64,000 bases of DNA from Streptomyces sp. NBC_00344 (GTDB taxonomy: Bacteria; Actinomycetota; Actinomycetes; Streptomycetales; Streptomycetaceae). Positions 1-9,526 of this stretch are shown here, in pieces. The notes below the pieces were generated by a model that had not been told where the DNA came from, did not search any database, and saw only the letters and a list, made by a program, of their open reading frames with translations. The stretch lies in the NCBI RefSeq assembly GCF_036088315.1, contig NZ_CP107996.1, forward strand, positions 6,189,001-6,253,000. Reading direction: 5' to 3'. The first letter of the stretch is position 1. Each line of letters opens with the position of its first letter. The translations under genes were made by a program, and so were the position numbers.

Positions 1-1182
1 CTTCTTCGGGTCGTCGCCCGCCTTGGCGAGTGCCTTCTCGTTCTCCACCACATGCTCGGGCGCCTGCGCGACGACGAAGCCCGCGGTGTCGAAGCCCGCT
101 CGCCCCGCACGCCCGGCGATCTGGTGGAACTCCCTGGCCCGGAGCGTCCGGACCCGGGTCCCGTCGTACTTGGTCAGCGCGGTGAACAGCACGGTGCGGA
201 TGGGTACGTTGACCCCGACGCCGAGTGTGTCCGTACCGCAGATCACCTTCAACAGGCCCGCCTGCGCCAGTTTCTCGACCAGCCGGCGGTACTTGGGAAG
301 CATGCCGGCGTGGTGCACCCCGATGCCGTGGCGCACGTAACGCGAGAGATTCTGACCGAACTTCGTGGTGAAGCGGAAGTTGCCGATGAGATCGGCGATC
401 CTGTCCTTCTCCTCACGGGTGCACATGTTGATGCTCATCAGCGACTGCGCCCGTTCCACTGCCGCGGCCTGGGTGAAGTGCACGATGTAGACGGGGGACT
501 GCTTGGTCTCCAGCAGCTCGGTCAGCGTCTCGGTGATCGGGGTCCGGCGGTACTCGTACGAGAGCGGCACGGGCCGGGTGGCCGACCTGACCACGGAGGT
601 GGGCACCCCCGTGCGCCGGGTCAGGTCCTCCTCGAAGCGGGACACGTCGCCGAGGGTCGCGGACATCAGGACGAACTGCGCCTGGGGCAGCTCGAGGATC
701 GGGATCTGCCAGGCCCATCCTCGGTCGGGCTCGGCGTAGAAATGGAACTCGTCCATCACGACCTGGCCGATGTCCGCGTACTTCCCGTCGCGCAGCGCGA
801 TGGACGCCAGCACTTCGGCGGTGCAGCAGATCACCGGGGCGTCGGCGTTCACCGAGGCGTCGCCGGTGAGCATGCCGACGTTCTCGGTGCCGAAGAGTTT
901 GCACAGGTCGAAGAACTTCTCCGAGACCAGTGCCTTGATCGGAGCGGTGTAGAAGGTGACCTTGTCCTGGGCGAGCGCGGTGAAGTGCGCGCCCGCGGCG
1001 ACCAGACTCTTTCCCGATCCGGTGGGGGTCGAGAGGATCACGTTCGCGCCGGAGACCACCTCGATCAGCGCTTCCTCCTGAGCCGGGTAGAGCGTGATGC
1101 CCTGGTCCTCGGCCCACGACGAGAAGGCTTCGAAGAGGGCATCGGGGTCGGCGGTCGTCGGGAGCTGATCGATAAGGGTCAC
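1..1182 (-). CDS. DEAD/DEAH-box helicase (DUF3516 type), C-terminus outside window
   Basis: This is an ATP-dependent RNA/DNA helicase of superfamily 2, of the actinobacterial type that carries a C-terminal DUF3516 domain. The 394 visible codons hold motif I (STPTGSGKS, about residue 45), the DExH box as MDEFHFY, motif III (LMSAT) and motif VI ([11 protein letters not shown]). The Mtr4/Ski2-like order is clear. The start is GTG at 1182: an upstream ATG at 1190 runs into a stop after three codons. The frame is still open at base 1, so roughly the C-terminal half is missing from the window. It is transcribed away from the hydrolase at 1315. A role in RNA turnover is inferred from the family only. 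Confidence 0.93.
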   Translation of the reverse strand, partial: MTLIDQLPTTADPDALFEAFSSWAEDQGITLYPAQEEALIEVVSGANVILSTPTGSGKSLVAAGAHFTALAQDKVTFYTAPIKALVSEKFFDLCKLFGTENVGMLTGDASVNADAPVICCTAEVLASIALRDGKYADIGQVVMDEFHFYAEPDRGWAWQIPILELPQAQFVLMSATLGDVSRFEEDLTRRTGVPTSVVRSATRPVPLSYEYRRTPITETLTELLETKQSPVYIVHFTQAAAVERAQSLMSINMCTREEKDRIADLIGNFRFTTKFGQNLSRYVRHGIGVHHAGMLPKYRRLVEKLAQAGLLKVICGTDTLGVGVNVPIRTVLFTALTKYDGTRVRTLRAREFHQIAGRAGRAGFDTAGFVVAQAPEHVVENEKALAKAGDDPKK

Positions 1183-1314
1183 GCCCCCATCTTGCCTGCC
1201 TTCCGCCCCCGGAGGGGAACCGGCTGCCCGTACGAAGATCACGGGAGATACGCTGCCCACGCGACCGGGCCTCAACTGGGCTTCGGCACAACGGCAAACG
1301 GGGCGGGAACGACC

Positions 1315-2109
1315 ATGATGGGACCGGCACACTCACTGTCAGGGGCAGCAGCCTGGCTGGGGGTGGGGGCGGCGGCCGCGGCGTACGGGCACCCCATGCC
1401 CTGGCCGGTTCTTGTCGTCGGCGCGCTGATAAGCGCCGGTGCGGCACTTGCGCCGGACCTCGATCACAAGGCCGCGACGATCTCTACGGCGTTCGGCCCG
1501 CTGTCGCACGGGATGTGCGCGATCGTCGACACGATCGCCGGCGCCGTATACAAGGCGACCCGCGGTAAGGGAGACCCGCGCAGGACGGGCGGACACCGCA
1601 CGCTGACGCACACCTGGCTGTGGGCGGTCCTGCTCGGTGCCGGCGCCTCGGCAGCGGCAGTCTTCGGCGGCCGGTGGGCGGTGCTCGCCATTCTCTTCGT
1701 GCACCTGGTGCTCGCGATCGAGGGGCTGCTGTGGCGCGCCGCTCGCGGCACCAGCAGTGATGTGCTGGTGTGGCTGCTGGGCGCGGCAGGCGCATGGATC
1801 CTGGCAGGCATCCTGGACAAGCCCGGCAACGGATCGGACTGGCTCTTCACCGACCCCGGCCAGGCGTACGTGTGGCTGGGCCTGCCGATCGTGCTCGGCG
1901 CGCTGGTCCACGACATCGGGGACGCGCTGACGGTGTCGGGCTGCCCGATCCTCTGGCCGATCCCGCTGGGGCGCAAGCACTGGTACCCCGTGGGCCCGCC
2001 GAAGTTCATGCGCTTCAGGGCGGGCAGCTGGGTGGAGATCAAGGTTCTGATGCCGCTGTTCATGGTGGCGGGCGGCCTGGGGGCGGCGGCCGCGATGGGG
2101 GTCATCTAG
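1315..2109 (+). CDS. Membrane-bound metal-dependent hydrolase (YdjM/DUF457 family)
   Basis: A 264-residue polytopic membrane protein of the YdjM-like family, annotated as inner-membrane metal-dependent hydrolase; the substrate is unknown. Conserved family features are visible: the DLDHK motif near residue 50, the GGHRTLTHT motif near residue 85 and a late VHDIGDALT motif, whose Asp/His residues would bind metal. Several hydrophobic segments follow. The frame extends far upstream antisense to the helicase, but the gene should begin at ATG 1315 (or the next ATG, 1318) after a GGGCGGGAA stretch. It converges on the ABC operon across the hairpin at 2128-2163. Confidence 0.85.
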   Translation: MMGPAHSLSGAAAWLGVGAAAAAYGHPMPWPVLVVGALISAGAALAPDLDHKAATISTAFGPLSHGMCAIVDTIAGAVYKATRGKGDPRRTGGHRTLTHTWLWAVLLGAGASAAAVFGGRWAVLAILFVHLVLAIEGLLWRAARGTSSDVLVWLLGAAGAWILAGILDKPGNGSDWLFTDPGQAYVWLGLPIVLGALVHDIGDALTVSGCPILWPIPLGRKHWYPVGPPKFMRFRAGSWVEIKVLMPLFMVAGGLGAAAAMGVI

Positions 2110-2127
2110 GACCCACGGGGGCATCCG

Positions 2128-2163
2128 TCCGCCTGCCCCGGGCCGCGGCCCGTGGCAGGCGGA
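2128..2163. terminator. Strong bidirectional hairpin terminator
   Basis: The arms TCCGCCTGCC (2128-2137) and GGCAGGCGGA (2154-2163) enclose a second perfect stem, CGGGCC/GGCCCG, giving a nearly continuous 17-bp stem with one mismatch and a two-base loop. It lies between two converging genes (ends at 2109 and 2180) and can serve both. Confidence 0.85.
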
Positions 2164-2179
2164 AGAGCGGCGCTCAGGG

Positions 2180-3961
2180 CTACCCGTGCCACGACCTCCA
2201 CAGCGCCGCATAGGCTCCGCCCGCCGCCACCAGCTCGTCATGGCTGCCCAGCTCGCTGATCCGGCCCTCCTCCACCACCGCGATCACATCCGCGTCGTGC
2301 GCCGTGTGCAGACGATGGGCGATCGCCACGACCGTCCGCCCGTCGAGCACCCGCGCCAGTGACCTCTCCAGGTGCCGGGCCGCGCGCGGATCGAGCAGCG
2401 ATGTCGCTTCGTCGAGCACCAGAGTGTGCGGGTCGGCGAGCACCAGACGGGCCAGTGCCACCTGCTGCGCCTGAGCCGGGGTGAGCGCGAGACCGCCGGA
2501 ACCCACCTCGGTGTCCAGCGCCCCGTCGAGGGCCCGCGCCCAGCCGACCGCGTCGACCGCGCCGAGCGCCGCCCACAACTGGGCGTCGTCCGCGTCCGTC
2601 CGGGCCAGCAGCAGGTTGTCACGCAGCGAGCCCACGAAGACATGGTGTTCCTGGTTGACCAGCGCGACATGCTTCCGCACCTGCTCGGCGGGCATCCTGG
2701 ACAGCTCGGCGCCGCCGAGCGTGACCTGGCCCGTCCGCGGCGCGTAGATCCCGGCGAGCAGCCGGCCCAGCGTCGATTTGCCCGCACCGGAGGGGCCGAC
2801 CAGCGCCATCCGGGTGCCGGGCGGGACCTCGAGGGTCACCCGGTGCAGTACGTCGACACCGTCGCGGTAGCCGAAGTGCACGTCCTCGGTGCGTACGTCG
2901 CGCCCTTCGGGCCTCACCCGGTCGTCGCCCGCTCCGGGCTCGATCTCCCGTACGCCGACGAGCCTGGCCAGCGACACCTGAGCGACCTGGAGTTCGTCGT
3001 ACCACCGCAGGATCAGCCCGACGGGATCGACCATCATCTGGGCCAGCAGCGCCCCCGTGGTGAGCTGGCCGACGCTGATCCACCCCTGCAGAACGAACGT
3101 CCCGCCGAGCATCAGCACCGCGCCCAGAATCGTCACATACGTGACATTGATGACGGGGAAGAGGACCGAACGCAGCCAGAGCGTGTACCGCTCCCACGAG
3201 GTCCACTCCTTCACCCGGCGGTCGGACAGCGCCACCCGGCGCGGGCCGAGACGGTGCGCCTCGATGGTCCGTCCGGCGTCCACCGTCTCGGTGAGCATCG
3301 CGGCGACCGCCGCGTAACCGGCGGCCTCCGAGCGGTAGGCGGACGGTGCCCGCCGGAAGTACCAGCGGCAGCCAGTGACCAGGACCGGCAGTGCCACCAG
3401 CACGGCGAGTGCCAGCGGAGGAGCGGTGACGGTGAGCGCACCGATCAGCAGCCCGGTCCACACGACACCGATCGCCAGCTGGGGCACGGCCTCCCGCATC
3501 GCGTTGGCCAGCCGGTCGACGTCCGTGGTGATGCGGGAGAGCAGATCGCCGGTGCCTGCCCGCTCCAGTACGCCGGGCGGCAGCGCGACCGACCGCACGA
3601 GGAAGTCCTCGCGCAGATCGGCGAGCATCTGCTCACCGAGCATGGCGCCGCGCAGGCCCATGATCCGCACGAACACCGTCTGGATGATCAGCGCGACGCC
3701 GAACAGCACGGCGGTGCTCTCCAGATGGAGCTGCCGGGCGCCGCCGGAGAGGTCCTCCACCAGGCCGCCCAGCAGATACGGGCCGACCAGGGACGCGATG
3801 ACCGCGATCGCGTTGGCCCCGACGAGCGCGGCGAACGCGCGGCGGTGCCGCTTCAGCAGCCGGCGGACGTAGGACCGTACGGTCGTGGGTGTGCCGACGG
3901 GCAGAGTGGCCGCCGTTTGCGGTGCCGCCGGGTCGTACGCCGGCGGCGCGACGCCGATCAT
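2180..3961 (-). CDS. ABC exporter half-transporter A (permease-ATPase, degenerate signature motif)
   Basis: A 593-aa type IV ABC exporter subunit with an N-terminal six-helix membrane domain (about 40-320) and a C-terminal nucleotide-binding domain. Walker A is intact (GPSGAGKST, 389-397), Walker B ends in a catalytic Glu (E518) and the switch His is present (H549). The ABC signature is lost: LTPAQ at 493-497 in place of LSGGQ. Its start overlaps the end of the preceding gene by ATGA (3958-3961), so the two are translationally coupled and should form a heterodimer whose only complete ATP site combines this Walker A with the partner's LSGGQ. The efflux substrate is unknown; the marR gene upstream suggests a drug or small phenolic. 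Confidence 0.92.
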   Translation of the reverse strand: MIGVAPPAYDPAAPQTAATLPVGTPTTVRSYVRRLLKRHRRAFAALVGANAIAVIASLVGPYLLGGLVEDLSGGARQLHLESTAVLFGVALIIQTVFVRIMGLRGAMLGEQMLADLREDFLVRSVALPPGVLERAGTGDLLSRITTDVDRLANAMREAVPQLAIGVVWTGLLIGALTVTAPPLALAVLVALPVLVTGCRWYFRRAPSAYRSEAAGYAAVAAMLTETVDAGRTIEAHRLGPRRVALSDRRVKEWTSWERYTLWLRSVLFPVINVTYVTILGAVLMLGGTFVLQGWISVGQLTTGALLAQMMVDPVGLILRWYDELQVAQVSLARLVGVREIEPGAGDDRVRPEGRDVRTEDVHFGYRDGVDVLHRVTLEVPPGTRMALVGPSGAGKSTLGRLLAGIYAPRTGQVTLGGAELSRMPAEQVRKHVALVNQEHHVFVGSLRDNLLLARTDADDAQLWAALGAVDAVGWARALDGALDTEVGSGGLALTPAQAQQVALARLVLADPHTLVLDEATSLLDPRAARHLERSLARVLDGRTVVAIAHRLHTAHDADVIAVVEEGRISELGSHDELVAAGGAYAALWRSWHG

Positions 3962-5790
3962 GCTGACTCCTCGATCTCTGCGAATGCCCGCCGGGCATCC
4001 TCGGTGGGTTCCGCGCCGGCGGGTGGTGCCCCGGAGGGCTGCACGAGGGCCGGTGCGTCCTCGGTCTCACGGGTGACGACGGCGCGGTAGAGCGGGTCGT
4101 GATGCAGAAGTTCCCGGTGCGGTCCGACGGCCGCCACCGCTCCCTCGTGCACGAACACCACGCGGTCCGCATGGTCGAGCAGCAGCGGCGACGAGGTGAG
4201 AACCACCGTCGTGCGGCCCTCACGCAGCCGCTTGACGCCCTGCGCGATGCTGGCCTCGGTGTGCGAGTCCACGGCCGACGTCGGCTCGTCGAGGACCAGC
4301 GCCTCCGGGTCGGTCACCAGCGAGCGGGCCAGCGCCAGGCGCTGACGCTGCCCGCCGGACAGCGAACGCCCGCGTTCGGTGATCCGCGTGTCCATCGGGT
4401 CCGCACCCGTCTCGACGGACGCCTGGGCCAGTGCCTGCAGCACGTCGGCACACTCGGCGGCGGCCAGCGCGGCTCCGGCGGACACCGTGCCGGAGGACGG
4501 CACGTCCAGCAACTGGCGCAGGGTGCCCGAGAGCAGCACCGGGTCCTTGTCCTGGACGAGCACCGCGGTCCGGGCGGTGTCCAGCGGAAGCTCGTCGAGC
4601 GCCACTCCGCCGAGCAGGACCGACGGTGTCCTGTCCTCGGTCGCGGGATGCCCGCCCAGCCGCTCGGCCAGCCTGCCCGCCGCGTCCGGGTCCCCGCACA
4701 CCACAGCGGTGAGAAGGCCCGCGGGGGCCAGCAGTCCGCTGGCCGGGTCGAAGAGGTCACCGCTCGGTGTGCCGCCCGCCGTGATCTCGTACGAGGTCCG
4801 CTCGAGCGCCAGCACGCGGGCCGCCCGCTTCGCGGAGGGCCGGGAGAAGGAGTACGCCATCGCGATCTCCTCGAAGTGCCGCAGCGGGTAGAGCAGCATC
4901 GCTACCGCGCTGTAGACGGTGACCAGCTGACCGACCCCGATACGGCCGTCGGCCGCCAGCCTCGCGCCGTAACAGACCACGCCGATCAGCAGCAGTCCCG
5001 GCAACAGCACCTGAATCCCCGAGATCAGGGACCACATCCGGGCGCTGCGCACAGCTGCCTCACGGACCTCCTGGGAGGCGCGCCGATAGCGTCCGAGGAA
5101 GAGCTCCTCGCCCCCGATACCGCGCAGGACCCGCAGCCCCGCGACGGTGTCCGATGCCAGCTCGGTGGCCCGGCCGGCCTTTTCACGCTGGATGTCGGCG
5201 CGTGCGGTGGCCCGGGAGAGCAGCGGCAGTACGGACAGGGCCAGTACGGGCATGGCGAGGGCCACCACCATGCCCAGCGAGGGCAGATACAGCACCAGGC
5301 CGGTGCAGATGATGAGCAGCGCGGTCGCTGCGGCGGTGAAGCGGGAGACCGCCTCGACGAACCAGCCGATCTTCTCGACATCGCCGGTGGATACCGCGAC
5401 CACCTCGCCCGCCGCGACCTGACGGGTCAGCGCCGAGCCCAGCTCGGCGGTCTTGCGCGCCAGCAGCTGCTGGACGCGTGCCGCAGCGGTGATCCAGTTG
5501 GTGACGGCGGTGCGGTGCAGCATCGTGTCGCCGGCCGCGATGACCGCGCCGAGCAGCACCATCAGAGCGCCGGAGAGCGCGAGCCGGCTGCCGGAGCGGT
5601 CGATGACGGCCTGCACGGCGAAGCCGACGGCCAGGGGGAGCCCGGCGATTCCGCACTGGTGCAGCAGCCCCCAGGCAAGGGACTTGAGCTGCCCGGGGAG
5701 CTGATTGCGGCCGAGCCAGAAGAGGAAACGCGGACCTGACCGGACGTCGGGCTCGCCTGGATCTGGGTAGGGAAGATCGCGGATCTGCAT
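3958..5790 (-). CDS. ABC exporter half-transporter B (degenerate Walker A)
   Basis: A 610-aa partner subunit with the same membrane-domain/ATPase layout. The signature is canonical (LSGGQRQRLALAR from 477) and Walker B is intact (LVLDEPT). Walker A is destroyed: the expected GxxGxGKS/T is replaced by GDPDAAGRL near 366-374, with no Lys or Ser/Thr for phosphate. The switch-loop His is also gone (TSSPLLL near 532). These losses complement those of the partner: all defects fall in one composite ATP site. The gene follows marR by 93 bp on the same strand and probably shares its transcript. Confidence 0.92.
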   Translation of the reverse strand: MQIRDLPYPDPGEPDVRSGPRFLFWLGRNQLPGQLKSLAWGLLHQCGIAGLPLAVGFAVQAVIDRSGSRLALSGALMVLLGAVIAAGDTMLHRTAVTNWITAAARVQQLLARKTAELGSALTRQVAAGEVVAVSTGDVEKIGWFVEAVSRFTAAATALLIICTGLVLYLPSLGMVVALAMPVLALSVLPLLSRATARADIQREKAGRATELASDTVAGLRVLRGIGGEELFLGRYRRASQEVREAAVRSARMWSLISGIQVLLPGLLLIGVVCYGARLAADGRIGVGQLVTVYSAVAMLLYPLRHFEEIAMAYSFSRPSAKRAARVLALERTSYEITAGGTPSGDLFDPASGLLAPAGLLTAVVCGDPDAAGRLAERLGGHPATEDRTPSVLLGGVALDELPLDTARTAVLVQDKDPVLLSGTLRQLLDVPSSGTVSAGAALAAAECADVLQALAQASVETGADPMDTRITERGRSLSGGQRQRLALARSLVTDPEALVLDEPTSAVDSHTEASIAQGVKRLREGRTTVVLTSSPLLLDHADRVVFVHEGAVAAVGPHRELLHHDPLYRAVVTRETEDAPALVQPSGAPPAGAEPTEDARRAFAEIEESA

Positions 5791-5883
5791 GGCGTCCCAG
5801 GAATCGGTGGTTGGCGAAATCCGTGCAAGGTTCGCGCTTCGCCACTCCCCGGGGCAATCGATTTATGTGCCGGGCGCCGCCAT

Positions 5884-6345
5884 TCAGCCGTCTGCGCACC
5901 GCCGCGGCGCGCCGTCCATCAGGGTGGCCAGCAGTTCGCCGAGCACCTCGCGCTGGTCGGCGGAGAGCGGGGCCAGGATCTCCTCGGCGGCCACTCGGCG
6001 TGCGTCGCGAAGCGCCCTGAGAGTGGCCCGGCCGTTGTCGGTGAGCTCGATCCGTACCACCCGGCGGTTGGTCGGATCAGGGACCCTGCGGACGCTGTCG
6101 CTCTCCTCGAGGGCGTCCACCAGGCTGGTCACGGCGCGCGGCACCACTTCCAGGCGCTCGGCGAGGTCGGCCATCCGGGGCGGCTCCGCGCAGTGGGACA
6201 CGGTGCGCAGCAGACGGGACTGGGCGGGGGTGATGCCGACCGGTACCAGATGCTGCTTGTGGATACGGAAGAGCCGCCGGGTCAGCCGGAAGAGCTGCTC
6301 GGCGAGCAGGCCGTCGGCGTCGGACGCTCCGGAACGGGGGGGCAT
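5884..6345 (-). CDS. MarR-family transcriptional regulator
   Basis: A 153-aa winged-helix regulator of the MarR family. The recognition region MADLAERLEVVPRAVTSLVDALEE and the wing with DPTNRRVVRIELTDNG are typical. It heads the minus-strand operon with the two half-transporters and is divergent from a third ABC exporter, so it probably represses both sides until a ligand binds. ATG 6345 lies only about 3 bases after the predicted transcription start (-10 at 6355-6360), so the mRNA may be leaderless or nearly so. Confidence 0.9.
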   Translation of the reverse strand: MPPRSGASDADGLLAEQLFRLTRRLFRIHKQHLVPVGITPAQSRLLRTVSHCAEPPRMADLAERLEVVPRAVTSLVDALEESDSVRRVPDPTNRRVVRIELTDNGRATLRALRDARRVAAEEILAPLSADQREVLGELLATLMDGAPRRCADG

Positions 6346-6354
6346 GCCGGAACA

Positions 6355-6402
6355 ATATCAGGACCTAGTTCATTGTGAGTCAAGGTAACAGTGAGCTATG
6401 CT
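6355..6402. promoter_or_regulatory. Divergent marR/ABC promoters with abutting -35 boxes
   Basis: Minus strand: TTGACT (6383-6378), 17-bp spacer, TGATAT (6360-6355), firing toward marR. Plus strand: TTGTGA (6373-6378), 18-bp spacer, TATGCT (6397-6402), firing toward the ABC gene at 6461. The two -35 elements share base 6378, so one bound repressor could block both promoters. A weak operator candidate is ACAAT (6352-6356) with ATTGT (6372-6376). The boxes were assigned by eye. Confidence 0.6.
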
Positions 6403-6460
6403 CCACCAGACTTGGCTCAGCACCAGGACAAAGTCCGCCGAATCCCCGTCGAAGGAGCTC

Positions 6461-8263
6461 ATGAACCCCGAACGCATCAGCTGGACACCCCCGCCCCGTG
6501 AAGCCGGTCAGCCGCCCGCCGAGCTGCGGCGCATCGTCCGGCTCTTCCACCCCTACCGCGCCCGCCTGGCAGTCGTCGGGCTGCTCGTCGGCGCATCGTC
6601 GCTGGTCTCGGTCGCCTCACCCTTCCTGTTGCGGGCGATCCTCGACACCGCCATTCCGCAGGGGCGCACCGGCCTGCTGAGTCTGCTCGCCCTGGGCATG
6701 ATCGCCACCGCGGTCGTCAACAGTGTCTTCGGTGTCCTGCAGACTCTCATCTCGACCACGGTCGGCCAGCGCGTCATGCATGACCTGCGCACGGCCGTCT
6801 ACCGCCAGCTCCAGCGGATGCCGCTGGCGTTCTTCACCAAGACACGCACCGGTGAGGTCCAGTCCCGGATCGCGAACGACATCGGCGGTATGCAGGCGAC
6901 GGTCACCTCCACCGCGACGTCCCTGGTCTCCAACCTCACCGCGGTGGTCGCCACGATCGTCGCGATGCTCGCCCTCGACTGGCGGCTCACCGTCGTCTCG
7001 CTGCTGCTGCTCCCGGTCTTCGTCTGGATCAGCCGCAGGGTCGGCCGCGAACGCAAGAAGATCACGACACAGCGTCAGAAGCAGATGGCGGCGATGGCGG
7101 CCACCGTCACCGAATCACTGTCCGTCAGCGGCATCCTGCTCGGCCGCACCATGGGCCGCGCCGACTCGCTCACCCGGAGCTTCGCCGAGGAGTCCGAACA
7201 GCTGGTCGATCTCGAAGTCCGCTCCAGCATGGCCGGACGCTGGCGCATGTCGACCATCGGGATCGTCATGGCGGCCATGCCGGCCGTCATCTACTGGGCG
7301 GCGGGTCTGTCCCTCCGAGCGGGCGGTCCCGCCGTCTCGATCGGCACCCTCGTCGCGTTCGTCTCGCTCCAGCAGAGCCTCTTCAGACCGGCGGTCAGTC
7401 TGCTGTCGACCGGTGTGCAGATGCAGACGTCGCTGGCCCTGTTCCAGCGGATCTTCGAGTACCTGGACCTTCCGGTGGACATCACCGAGCCCGGGCAGCC
7501 GGTGCCTCTCCCGAAGGTCCGCGGTGAAGTGCGCTTCGAGGGAGTCGAGTTCGCCTACGACGAGAAGGCCGGCCGCACCCTCCGGGGCATCGACGTCACG
7601 GTGCCAGCCGGCGGCAGCCTGGCGGTCGTCGGCCCCACCGGCTCGGGCAAGTCCACACTCAGCTGTCTGGTGCCCCGGCTCTACGACGTGACGGGCGGCC
7701 GGGTCACCCTCGACGGGGTCGATGTGCGCGACCTCGACTTCGCCACGCTGGCGAGCGCCGTGGGGGTCGTATCGCAGGAGACCTACCTCTTCCACGCATC
7801 GGTCGCCGAAAATCTTCGCTTCGCCAGGCCGGAGGCCACGGACGCGGAGCTGGAACAGGCCACGAGGGCGGCACAGATCCATGACCACATCGCCTCGCTG
7901 CCCGACGGATACGACACCCTGGTCGGTGAGCGCGGTTACCGCTTCTCCGGCGGTGAGAAGCAGCGGCTGGCCATCGCACGTACGATCCTGCGCGACCCGC
8001 CGGTCCTGATTCTGGACGAGGCGACGAGTGCCCTGGACACCCGTACCGAACACGCGGTCCAGCAGGCCATCGACGGCCTTTCTGCCGGCCGGACCACCAT
8101 CACGATCGCGCACCGGCTCTCCACGGTCAGGGATGCCGATCAGATCGTCGTGCTGGACGCCGGAGAGGTCGCGGAGCGGGGCACACACGAGGAGCTGCTC
8201 GCCCTGGACGGACGGTACGCCGCGCTCGTGCGCCGTGACGGTGAGCTGACACCGACCGCGTGA
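6461..8263 (+). CDS. ABC exporter, permease-ATPase fusion (homodimeric type)
   Basis: A 600-aa half-transporter of the multidrug/lipid exporter class. The membrane domain covers about residues 35-320 and the ATPase domain about 350-600. All motifs are canonical: VVGPTGSGKST, FSGGEKQRLAIAR, LILDEATSALD and TIAHRLS, so it can work as a homodimer, unlike the pair across the promoter. ATG 6461 is preferred because AAGGAG (6452-6457) precedes it; an upstream in-frame ATG at 6398 overlaps the predicted -10 box. It is divergent from marR and probably under the same repressor. Confidence 0.92.
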   Translation: MNPERISWTPPPREAGQPPAELRRIVRLFHPYRARLAVVGLLVGASSLVSVASPFLLRAILDTAIPQGRTGLLSLLALGMIATAVVNSVFGVLQTLISTTVGQRVMHDLRTAVYRQLQRMPLAFFTKTRTGEVQSRIANDIGGMQATVTSTATSLVSNLTAVVATIVAMLALDWRLTVVSLLLLPVFVWISRRVGRERKKITTQRQKQMAAMAATVTESLSVSGILLGRTMGRADSLTRSFAEESEQLVDLEVRSSMAGRWRMSTIGIVMAAMPAVIYWAAGLSLRAGGPAVSIGTLVAFVSLQQSLFRPAVSLLSTGVQMQTSLALFQRIFEYLDLPVDITEPGQPVPLPKVRGEVRFEGVEFAYDEKAGRTLRGIDVTVPAGGSLAVVGPTGSGKSTLSCLVPRLYDVTGGRVTLDGVDVRDLDFATLASAVGVVSQETYLFHASVAENLRFARPEATDAELEQATRAAQIHDHIASLPDGYDTLVGERGYRFSGGEKQRLAIARTILRDPPVLILDEATSALDTRTEHAVQQAIDGLSAGRTTITIAHRLSTVRDADQIVVLDAGEVAERGTHEELLALDGRYAALVRRDGELTPTA

Positions 8264-8280
8264 GTGCGCACGGCGTGCCG

Positions 8281-8321
8281 CGCCGCGGCAGCTCCGTGCT
8301 GCCGGAAAGCCGGCCGCGGCG
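8281..8321. terminator. Hairpin between converging genes
   Basis: CGCCGCGGC (8281-8289) pairs perfectly with GCCGCGGCG (8313-8321). A competing inner hairpin, GGCAGC/GCTGCC, lies inside. It sits between the ends of the ABC exporter (8263) and the flavin monooxygenase (8333). Confidence 0.6.
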
Positions 8322-8332
8322 ATGTCCGGGCG

Positions 8333-9415
8333 TCAGACGGTCACCGGGGTGCGTGCGAGCAGCTGCTCGATGTCGCGGACTGCGCTCCGTCCCGCCCGGT
8401 TGGCGCCGATGGTCGAGGCCGATGGGCCGTAACCGACCAGGTGGACCCGCTCGTCCCGCACGGCACGGGTGCCGTCCATCCGGATGCCGCCGCCCGTTTC
8501 GCGGAGCCTGAGCGGTGAGAGGTGGTCGATGGCCGCTCGGAAACCGGTCGCCCAGAGAATGATGTCCGCCGCTGCGGTGCGCCCGTCGTCCCACGCCACT
8601 CCGCCCGGTGTGATCCGGTCGAACATCGGCAGCCGGTCGAGGGTGCCGTTCGCCCGGGCGGCCCGGATCGCATCGTTCACCGGGAGCCCCGTCACCGAGA
8701 CCACGCTCTGCGGAGGCAGCCCCCGGCTCACCCGCTCCTCCACCGCGGCGACAGCGGCCCGCCCCCACTCCTCGTTGAACGGCTCGTCCCTGAACACCGG
8801 GGGGCGTCGCGTCACCCACGTCGTACCGGCGGCCACTTCGGCGATCTCCAGCAGGTGCTGGGTGCCCGAAGCCCCGCCGCCCACCACCACGACGTGCCGT
8901 CCGGCGAACGCCTCAGGACCTGGATAGTCCGCGGTGTGCAACTGCCGCCCGGCGAAGGTCTCCTGCCCCGGATAGCGGGGCCAGAACGGCCGGTCCCAGG
9001 TGCCGGTCGCATTGATCAGCGCGCGGGTGGACAGCACCCCGTCCGTGGTCGTCACCAGCAGTCGCCGGTCACCCCCGTCACGCACCTCGGTCACCCCGAC
9101 CGGCCGGCGCACCCGCAAGCCGAAGGCCTCCTCGTAGGCCGCGAAATACTCGGAGATCACCTCCGACGACGGACGGGTGCCGTCGGTACCGGTGAGCTCA
9201 CGGCCCGGCAGCGAGTGCATCCCGTGGACCTTGCCGTAGGTCAGCGACGGCCAGCGGAACTGCCAGGCGCCGCCCGGCCGCGGTGCGTGGTCGAGCACGA
9301 CGAAGTCCTGGTCGGGCACCAGCCCTGCTCGCCGCAGATGGTAGGCACCCGACAGTCCCGCCTGCCCGGCGCCGATGACCACCACGTCCACTTCCCGCTG
9401 CCCGAAATCGTTCAC
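8333..9415 (-). CDS. Flavin-containing monooxygenase / NAD(P)-binding oxidoreductase (CzcO-like)
   Basis: A 360-aa two-dinucleotide-binding-domain flavoprotein. The FAD Rossmann motif GAGQAG lies near residue 16, the NADPH motif GGGASG near residue 168, and the motif ILWATGFR near the C-terminus is typical of this class. Such enzymes oxygenate soft nucleophiles or ketones; the substrate is not predictable. The start is GTG 9415. It is divergent from the yjbQ-like gene with a 111-bp gap. Length fits the short bacterial FMO-like proteins often annotated CzcO or putative thioredoxin-reductase-like monooxygenase. Confidence 0.88.
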   Translation of the reverse strand: MNDFGQREVDVVVIGAGQAGLSGAYHLRRAGLVPDQDFVVLDHAPRPGGAWQFRWPSLTYGKVHGMHSLPGRELTGTDGTRPSSEVISEYFAAYEEAFGLRVRRPVGVTEVRDGGDRRLLVTTTDGVLSTRALINATGTWDRPFWPRYPGQETFAGRQLHTADYPGPEAFAGRHVVVVGGGASGTQHLLEIAEVAAGTTWVTRRPPVFRDEPFNEEWGRAAVAAVEERVSRGLPPQSVVSVTGLPVNDAIRAARANGTLDRLPMFDRITPGGVAWDDGRTAAADIILWATGFRAAIDHLSPLRLRETGGGIRMDGTRAVRDERVHLVGYGPSASTIGANRAGRSAVRDIEQLLARTPVTV

Positions 9416-9526
9416 GATTCACCCAACAGCTGCGCCGGTCCGGGTCTTCCCGGGCCGGTACCCCGCGGAACGATGGGCAGGCGGGCGGGCAGGCAGAACC
9501 ACCGAACGGGAGAGAGGATGGGACGC

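Noticed and set aside
52..1314. Long plus-strand frame upstream of the membrane hydrolase
   Set aside because: It is antisense to clear helicase motifs; only the part from ATG 1315 has family similarity.
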